NCBI GenBank assembly: GCA_963971575.1
Contig: OZ020618.1
Location: 7,008,501-7,072,500, forward strand
Direction of reading: 5' to 3'
DNA: 64,000 nucleotides
Source of the DNA: Liopterus haemorrhoidalis
Taxonomy: Eukaryota > Arthropoda > Insecta > Coleoptera > Dytiscidae
The number at the start of each line of letters is the position of its first letter. The stretch's first letter is position 1. Position numbers and translations under genes: made by a program. Positions 60,801-64,000 of the stretch are shown here, piece after piece. The notes beneath the pieces were generated by a model that saw nothing but the letters and a program-made list of their open reading frames with translations, made no database searches and had not been told where the DNA came from.

Positions 60801-62872
60801 GAAAGAGGTTTAATTAGGAAAGATTTTACTCCCTAAACATGAATATTAAATTGAAAAAACAATTGAACAACCAAAACTATGGTTAATGTTCCGTATTATT
60901 CCACCAGAACTAGGCTGTATGCTTAGAATGAATATATTAAAACGTTAGAAACGAGAAGGCATGGTCGTTAGAGTGGGGAGCCAATAGTAATCATTCATGC
61001 ATCTGTAGTTGGCATATTGGAAATGATAAAGTGAAACGTAAATGTTATGTTTTGAAAGAAAGGGGCGGCGCTTCGCCATTGTCAAATCTCATTCTAACTA
61101 GCTTACACGTTTTCTCTGACGAGTTGTTTCTGGTGGACTTATACGGAACATTAATCAAAACTATTAATCTGAAACAATGTCCTCTGTACCTACATTTTTT
61201 AAAACAATCTTTTCTTAATTACTATGTAACAAGAACAAATCATAAGTTTTATTAATTTATTTATTTATTTATTTTATTGTTGCCAGAAGTGGGTAGCTTG
61301 AATTGGTTTAAAAGATGTTATCTCTTGCTTACACATAACCATATACAAGTCGGTTATCGTTAGTTGAGCTTTTGACAGAATGCGCAGTGACAAAAGTGTA
61401 TGAAGGAGGAACCTAGACCGAGATATGCGTAGGCAGTGGCGGCAATATCTATGTTTGTATTTTATTTGTAGTATTTATATAATGCTTTCTAATATAATAA
61501 TATTTTGTAATTGTTTTAAACTAAATGATATTGAGAAATGAATTTAAAATACATTTCAATAGAAATAAATTTCTGATCAATTAATTTACTTCCTTTACGC
61601 CGGCATTAATAGCTAACATCAGTCTTGCTACGTGCTTGACCGAAGCAATAAGCGGGATTACACGAAATCGCACCCATTTTCGCAAGTTTCGCTTAGGTAA
61701 AACTAATTGTGCTGTATGTGCTGTGGTTATATCTCACGATATCGGATTAAATGTGTGAAATATATCAGTATGAAATAACTTAATCGTAGAAACAAACTAA
61801 AAGATGACAAGAATGTTGTATTTTCAGGCAACGTACCGAAGAACCAAATACATCGGTGTTCAGACTAAATCCATACTTACTAAACTCAGAATCATCCAAC
61901 TTCAATCTAAACCATTCAGTGTTCGGACTAAATTATTCTGTGTTTGAAGACCCGTTGAGACAAGAAAATCCAGCTCCAAAACATCCTATGTATGGACAAA
62001 ATCTCTCCGTCGCTGGACAAAAATTTACAGTAGTTGGTCCACCGATATTCGTACCAAATTCAGAAATAGATAAAATTAAATCAAATAAAGTTGAAGTGTT
62101 TAAATGTCCAGATTGTTCGAAGGAATATATGGATAAAGAAAAATTAAAACGACATAAACAAACGCATAGAGAAAAAACAATACCCTGTCCGCAGTGTAAA
62201 AGGATGTTTGTTTTTAAAAGCGATATGGAAGTACACTTAAAAACTCACACAGGAGAAGCAAAGTTTAAATGTAAACTCTGCGACAAAATATTTAAGACTA
62301 AAGTAGGGTTAGATTACCACGAAAGAGGTCATTTTTCAGACTATCGTTTTAAATGTGAGGAGTGCGGAAAAGGATTTTATTCACACAACCAATATCGTGA
62401 CCATTACGCTGTAAAACATGAAGGTTTACGATTTAAATGTGACAAATGTAATGCATTACTTTCAACGAAGAGTTACTATATTGCACATATGAGAGCACAT
62501 GATCCGTTACATGAAAAAAGAGTACGGATACCTAAAAAAAATAATAAAGTGATTTGTGATATATGCGGTAAAATATTATCTACGAACAGTTCTTTAAGCG
62601 ATCATTTAAAGATTCATTCGGGAGAGAAGCCGTTTATTTGTGAAACTTGCGGTAAACCATTTAGTAATAAAAAATTACTAAAAGTTCATGAACGAACACA
62701 TACAAATGAGAAACCGTATTCTTGTACTGAATGTGATAAAACGTTCACGCAGAGAAGTACACTAACGATTCATATGCGGTATCACAGTGGAGTTCGGCCT
62801 TATAAATGTGAATTCTGTACTAAAGATTTTGTGTCAAGATCGTTGTTGAATAACCATGCTAAAACACATTGA
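42694..62872 (+). CDS. ZAD transcription-factor gene with alternative terminal exons (isoform C as model)
   Basis: Isoform C joins 42694..42828, 43198..43545, 46731..46910, 47001..47143 and 61828..62872: 1851 nt, 616 aa. ZAD is an insect-expanded dimerisation domain that chelates zinc; here ligands are C11, C14, C57 and C60. Residues 162-268 form a linker with an AT-hook-like RGRGR and acidic stretches. Residues 360-616 hold nine C2H2 fingers. The common exon 4 donor is phase 2, and exons at 50025, 59067 and 61828 all accept it in frame, giving predicted tails of three different DNA-binding types. The start ATG at 42694 has an ideal context (TTAAAATGG); an in-frame upstream ATG is absent, though the frame extends 17 codons further. 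The protein is likely a nuclear DNA-binding regulator. Two sumoylation-type sites (ILKEE, LVKKEE) are visible. The gene resembles other insect ZAD zinc-finger genes; orthology was not tested. Confidence 0.85.
43198..43545 (+). CDS. Common exon 2: second half of ZAD
   Basis: 116 codons, acceptor TTTTTTTAACAG, donor CCT/GTAAGT, phase 0 at both ends. It starts VSQNDNLPKKICDGCLYKVD with the second CxxC (C57, C60), followed by the helix YQFWNTTVNAEKQLLQW that mediates ZAD dimerisation. After that it is low-complexity, with ILKEERHDIPDTPTETP and a Gly/Phe/Gln stretch (GFGQQFGFGPQF). Confidence 0.9.
44407..44741. mobile_element. Large palindromic MITE split at its centre by piggyBac
   Basis: Inverted arms GGTTTTGGTCAAATTTATG at 44407 and CATAAATTTGACCAAAACC ending 44741, with inner arms AATTGAGT/ACTCAATT. 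The piggyBac-type insert 44471-44695 sits at the TTAA formed at the centre. Confidence 0.75.
44471..44695. mobile_element. piggyBac-type MITE (225 bp)
   Basis: Flanked by TTAA on both sides (44467-44470, 44696-44699). Ends CCCCTTAATGCAC and GTGCGTTAAGGGG are inverted repeats. Diagnostic for piggyBac target choice. No transposase. Confidence 0.85.
45291..45423. mobile_element. Palindromic MITE
   Basis: Arms ATGGTACAATTCTGTAG and CACAGAATTGCACCAT, continued by CTGTAAGCTTACAGAC / GTCTGTAGCTTACAG. About 130 bp in all. Confidence 0.7.
45451..45963 (-). mobile_element. Internally deleted Tc1 element
   Basis: TA on both sides. Ends CAGTGGGTGGCCAAATCATT and AATTTGGCCACCCACTG. The minus strand of 45660-45800 encodes the last part of a Tc1 transposase (LNREWHHNPNLRHNAKVCIE, then SMPKRLEAAIAAKGGITKY stop). 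The catalytic part is deleted, so it is a non-autonomous relic. Confidence 0.85.
46308..46523. mobile_element. hAT MITE 'TAGGGTGACCATT', copy 2
   Basis: Perfect 8-bp duplication AACTTACT (46300-46307, 46524-46531), ends TAGGGTGACCATT / AATGGTCACCCTA, and internal ~40-bp units of the CTCCCAAATATAAGT type. Confidence 0.9.
46731..46910 (+). CDS. Common exon 3: AT-hook-like and acidic linker
   Basis: 60 codons, acceptor TTATGTACAG, donor AAA/GTAAGA, phase 0 at both ends. It starts AKRGRGRAILVKKEEPP: an RGRGR AT-hook-like core and a VKKE sumoylation-type site. The rest is acidic (ESMDEDSNDR, HDDSDDSMEE). Confidence 0.88.
47001..47143 (+). CDS. Common exon 4: acidic/Pro linker with the shared phase-2 donor
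   Basis: 47 codons plus two bases. Acceptor TGTTGTGTAG, donor ACTGG/GTAAGT (strong). Peptide begins EEAESEDEFDDTGESLEPTT. Ending after GG means any third base still gives Gly, so every alternative tail starts with Gly269. The intron before it is only 90 bp, unlike the multi-kb ones around it. Confidence 0.88.
47150..49460. other. Intron sequence with small palindromes and short tandem repeats
   Basis: 48319-48346 is a perfect palindrome (12-bp stem, 4-nt loop) built from TGAGTCA and TGACTCA. 48386-48460 is a 20-bp tandem repeat (GGCATAACTCATTCG type, nearly four units). 48742-48844 is a ~100-nt imperfect hairpin with ~34-nt arms (TTTATTATTATCAGATGCAA / TTGCATCTGTTGATAATAAA). No exon recognised. 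Confidence 0.5.
49463..49530 (-). mobile_element. Retroposon tail fragment
   Basis: On the minus strand, GTTAAAATTTTTGGAGCACA then GCAACAATGGCTATTTGCGC, matching the 3' part of the insertion at 18075-18758. Confidence 0.5.
49571..49719 (+). other. Unassigned exon-like open stretch
   Basis: An open frame from 49531 encodes ITEEYKNKFENYRCLSECTM, then QRYCVEFIMSKQRRVLDGTY and YDFLLKL, followed by a strong donor-like TTG/GTAAGTGTT at 49720. Composition is protein-like but I recognise no family. No good acceptor precedes it. Could be a lost alternative exon or transposon coding debris. Confidence 0.25.
49946..49979 (+). promoter_or_regulatory. Perfect RNA hairpin upstream of exon A
   Basis: TAGCCTTATTTCCAA, loop ATAA, then TTGGAAATAAGGCTA: 15 bp without mismatch. 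It ends 45 nt before the exon A acceptor, in the zone of branch point and polypyrimidine tract, so it could affect splice-site choice. That role is inference; it may also be a MITE remnant. Confidence 0.5.
50025..50466 (+). CDS. Alternative terminal exon A: CENP-B/Tigger-type DNA-binding domain
   Basis: Acceptor TTCTTAATTTACGCAG; one base completes Gly269, then IPIDKEKKGRKAISLEVKLW. Isoform A is 415 aa. Two helix-turn-helix parts are visible. Residues ~278-325 are the psq-like CENP-B N domain (KGRKAISLEVK...ILDRL...ESTVRTIRKN). Residues ~347-406 are the CENP-B-type HTH (EKSLIVWIQEMKKRP...NKAVEIFNYLK...FIASKGWLARFKKR). Both are the DNA-binding half of Tigger/pogo transposases and Jerky-like host proteins. 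The DDE catalytic half is absent and the frame stops cleanly (IIPK stop). The open frame and clean splice site suggest domestication. A candidate AATAAA is at 50848. Confidence 0.8.
50470..51090. other. AT-rich region after exon A
   Basis: Probable 3' untranslated region of isoform A with AATAAA at 50848-50853, then intron sequence for isoforms B and C. No other gene. Confidence 0.45.
51099..51419. mobile_element. hAT MITE 'TAGGGTGACCATT', copy 3
   Basis: Perfect 8-bp duplication CTCAAAAC (51091-51098, 51420-51427). The inside is five to six ~40-bp tandem units of the type TCCTCACCTCCCAAATCCAA plus GTGAAGAGC. Confidence 0.9.
52204..52734. mobile_element. TA-flanked MITE (AAACGTTTAGGCGGAAC family) with nested SINE
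   Basis: TA at 52202-52203 and 52735-52736. Left end TAGACTATTCTAAACGTTTA, right end complementary (CGTTTGGAATAGCCTG). A truncated SINE lies inside at 52396-52556. Confidence 0.75.
52396..52556 (+). mobile_element. 5'-truncated SINE
   Basis: Starts within the tRNA-like B box (GTTCAATTCTCCGTTGG), keeps the body (CCCCTCATCCAGGTGTAGGA, GTTGCAGAAATAGGCCGATG) and ends in an AAATAAATAAAT tail. Same family as 23084-23317. Confidence 0.75.
52870..52960 (+). repeat. Short module shared with the LINE at 58.6 kb
   Basis: Encodes INHRFITAPKDFGDCTPCHL then GMN, nearly the same as INHKFITAPKQDFGGCTPCH at about 58555-58625 on the opposite strand. After GMN the two sequences differ completely. Confidence 0.5.
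53000..54800. other. Intron DNA, nothing recognised
   Basis: AT-rich. Short inverted stretch around AAGGGTTGGCTTTG (54165) and CATAGCCAACCCTTATG (54290), about 140 bp apart, is probably a MITE. No exon-like sequence. Confidence 0.4.
55012..55398. mobile_element. Diverged MITE of the AAACGTTTAGGCGGAAC family
   Basis: Left part TAAGCTATTCCAAATGTTTA then AGCGGAACTAGATTTTGAAA; right part GTTTCGCTTAAACC near 55360 and CCTG/TA at 55398. Confidence 0.5.
55400..57500. other. Intron DNA, no exon recognised
   Basis: AT-rich. 57140-57275 repeats the block at 13174-13310. Two GTTGCGCAAC(T/C) motifs near 56426 and 56716 and AATCACTCTGTAT near 56798 suggest another decayed element. Confidence 0.4.
57533..58640 (-). 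pseudogene. 5'-truncated R1-like LINE, ORF2 3' end
   Basis: On the minus strand, the frame at 58560-58340 reads ERVHDRYLRWILGVDRTTPG then YIVREELKRDKM, the conserved region after the reverse-transcriptase domain of R1-like LINEs. After a frameshift near 58335 it continues to the knuckle KMCRMCGEEEDIEHLAKRC (C-x2-C-x8-H-x4-C) at about 58000. The Arg/Glu-rich end is partly duplicated (GERWATELEATRIEIGE and GERWARELEARRKEIGE). The 3' untranslated end carries GCCGCAAGGCCTTGGGAATA followed by an A/T tail near 57535. Frameshifts make it a dead copy. Confidence 0.75.
58692..58980. mobile_element. Degraded CAGTGGCGTAGCTGGG element
   Basis: Starts CAGTGGCGTAGCTGGG and contains GACGCCCCCCC and later GCCGCCCCTAAGTAGC, GGCGCCCGGGGCG, plus two copies of the GAAGACCTAAAA / TACTCACTTCTAAA minisatellite. 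The right terminal repeat is not clear. It ends about 90 bp before exon B. Confidence 0.45.
59067..59586 (+). CDS. Alternative terminal exon B: FLYWCH-like zinc finger
   Basis: The only in-frame acceptor of reasonable shape upstream is TTCATTTAAG ending at 59066; one base completes Gly269, then AKESNKQTVPKTRRKRTPKK. A second in-frame AG at 59105 is possible. Isoform B is 441 aa. Residues ~290-346 (KKWVCDRKFDNGKEAENYV, then YRCKNVKLRGQQCDAGVML, then HRAQLEHTC) form a FLYWCH/WRKY-GCM1-like zinc finger, with aromatic residues, Cys pair and terminal His-x-Cys in the right order. FLYWCH fingers occur in the mod(mdg4) tails of flies and in Mutator-like transposases. The remaining ~60 residues (KELFDLGLKPRAILKKLN, KTQLNNLLNTYRMIKYG) match the segment that follows this finger in transposase-related proteins. 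AATAAA is at 59610-59615, 24 nt after the stop. Confidence 0.72.
59610..59615 (+). terminator. Poly(A) signal of isoform B
   Basis: Canonical AATAAA directly after the exon B stop codon. Confidence 0.6.
59640..61820. other. Intron DNA before exon C
   Basis: AT-rich. A GC-richer stretch at 59825-60030 lacks coding or repeat features I can name. A TTTATTTATTTAT run is at 61256-61275. No exon recognised. Confidence 0.4.
61828..62872 (+). CDS. Alternative terminal exon C: nine C2H2 zinc fingers
   Basis: Acceptor TTGTATTTTCAG; one base completes Gly269, then QRTEEPNTSVFRLNPYLLNS. Isoform C is 616 aa. Residues 270-359 are Asn/Ser-rich with a repeated N-x-SVF motif. Residues 360-616 hold nine C2H2 fingers: FKCPDC, IPCPQC, FKCKLC, FKCEEC, FKCDKC, VICDIC, FICETC, YSCTEC and YKCEFC mark their starts. 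Each keeps C-x2-C...H-x3/4-H; finger 4 has H-x4-H. The last four are joined by TGEKP-like linkers (SGEKP, TNEKP, SGVRP), typical of sequence-specific DNA binding. This is the classic ZAD-C2H2 architecture and probably the ancestral isoform. The stop TGA directly follows the last finger. Confidence 0.9.
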
Positions 62873-64000
62873 TAAATTGATGAAATATTAAAGATAAATT
62901 AACACTGGGAAGTTGGGTATACTTGAAAACGATTTTGGATTTATGGAAAACGTCTTCATGTATGCATGATAAAAATTAAGTCCCTTTACTAAGAAAATAG
63001 CACAAACATTTGAAAAAGCCGTTAGATTTGCGCCTCAGTGTTTGATTGGCATCATTGGGTTATCTGTTCGATATTTCATTTCTTTAGGTTGGCCAAACTT
63101 CAATACTATTAAACCCTCAGATAAATTAATAACGTGTTATAAAAGTATAAATAAATGGTATAATATGTATCATTTTATAATACTTAACTAAGAAGGAAAC
63201 TTAATTTTTAATGTTGTATATTTATATCAAACCTTAAGGTGGTAATTCTGAAATGGCATATTTCACAATTAATTAACATTAATTAATCACAGTTTAGACA
63301 TGTTAATTTGGAAACTGACATTTATAATTTTTTAATGAATATTATCTTAATGTAATAATGCCTAACCAAAAATTGAAAAGCCAGATTTATAGGTTCACTT
63401 GGTTCCATAAAAGTTCATTTACAACACAACAATCACTCAAGTCACCAGATGTGTGTCATATTTAGTTTTATTTTATTTACACGGTTTTTATCACTGGAAA
63501 CAAGTAGTGTTTGTAAAGTTTCAGGCACAGCCACAACAACTTTGCGCTACTTTCTTTGTATAGGGACTTTTGTGCGCACGTGTTATATATGATAATAAAT
63601 TAGCTTTTATTAATGATATATTATAATGCAAAAGTTCTAAATAAATAAAATTGGAAACTTATCTGTTTTATTTTTTCCTCATTTTCGTAAGTTTCAGGTT
63701 ATTATAAGACAATATTCTACCAAAAATATTAATTTTTATCTCTTTGAGATTCATGCAAAAATACATTTTCAAGTGAAATTTACGTAATTTGGTATAGGCA
63801 AATGTTCATAAGAGAGACTATCTGGAAGTATGTTGAACTAACCAAATAGACAAGTTTGTTATTGTTCTGACATACGTGTTACATTTGTTTGGATTTTTTT
63901 AATTTGTATCTGTTTGGCATAAGTGTAATATTTATTAAGAAAACAAATCAAGACAAAAATATTAATAAGTTCCTTCTAAATGTCAGATTACAACGTAATT
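62873..64000. other. Region after exon C
   Basis: Probable 3' untranslated region. ATTAAA is near 62888 and AATAAA near 63640. About 63000-63180 shows diverged similarity to the hAT-type element at 29347 (AAAAGCCGTTAGATTTGCGC, TGTTTGATTGGCATCATTG). Further terminal exons may lie beyond the window. Confidence 0.4.

Overview
The window looks like nuclear DNA of an insect. It is AT-rich, has spliced genes with GT-AG introns, insect-type start contexts (CAAAATG, TTAAAATGG), a muscle-type insect actin and a ZAD zinc-finger gene (a family expanded in insects). It also carries dense arthropod-style DNA transposons (hAT, mariner/Tc1, piggyBac) and non-LTR retrotransposons. I cannot name the order or species. 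Nothing prokaryotic was seen.

Layout. 1-10.9 kb holds no gene I can support; it is built from transposons and a large foldback-like inverted repeat (3.9-9.4 kb) around a tandem array of ~835-bp units. 11.2-12.0 kb (minus strand) may hold a small spliced gene I do not recognise. 12-35 kb is a graveyard of transposons: LINE 3' ends, a mariner with two hAT insertions in its terminal repeat, tRNA-derived SINEs, five copies of a ~1-kb element with terminal inverted repeats, and a dead hAT transposase that is itself interrupted. 35.4-39.2 kb is a complete muscle actin gene: CArG box, TATA, initiator, leader exon, ~2-kb leader intron containing about seven diverged ~112-bp tandem repeats, two coding exons and a poly(A) signal. 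A second CArG + MEF2/TATA cluster lies just downstream at 39.4 kb with no gene attached.

42.7-62.9 kb is one long transcription-factor locus and the most interesting part. Four constant exons encode a ZAD zinc-coordinating domain, a linker with an AT-hook-like stretch and an acidic region. The last constant exon ends in phase 2. Three separate downstream exons can each be joined to it in frame, and each has its own stop: a Tigger/pogo-type CENP-B DNA-binding domain (exon A), a FLYWCH-like zinc finger (exon B), and nine C2H2 fingers (exon C). The predicted proteins are 415, 441 and 616 aa. This is the lola / mod(mdg4) design (one dimerisation domain, interchangeable DNA-binding tails), but with ZAD instead of BTB, and two of the three tails look transposase-related. 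A perfect 15-bp hairpin lies 45 nt upstream of exon A. The introns are full of nested transposons, dated relative to each other by target-site duplications.

Limits: all splice sites, terminal repeats and duplications were read by eye. No database search or RNA evidence was available, and family names rest on recognised motifs.
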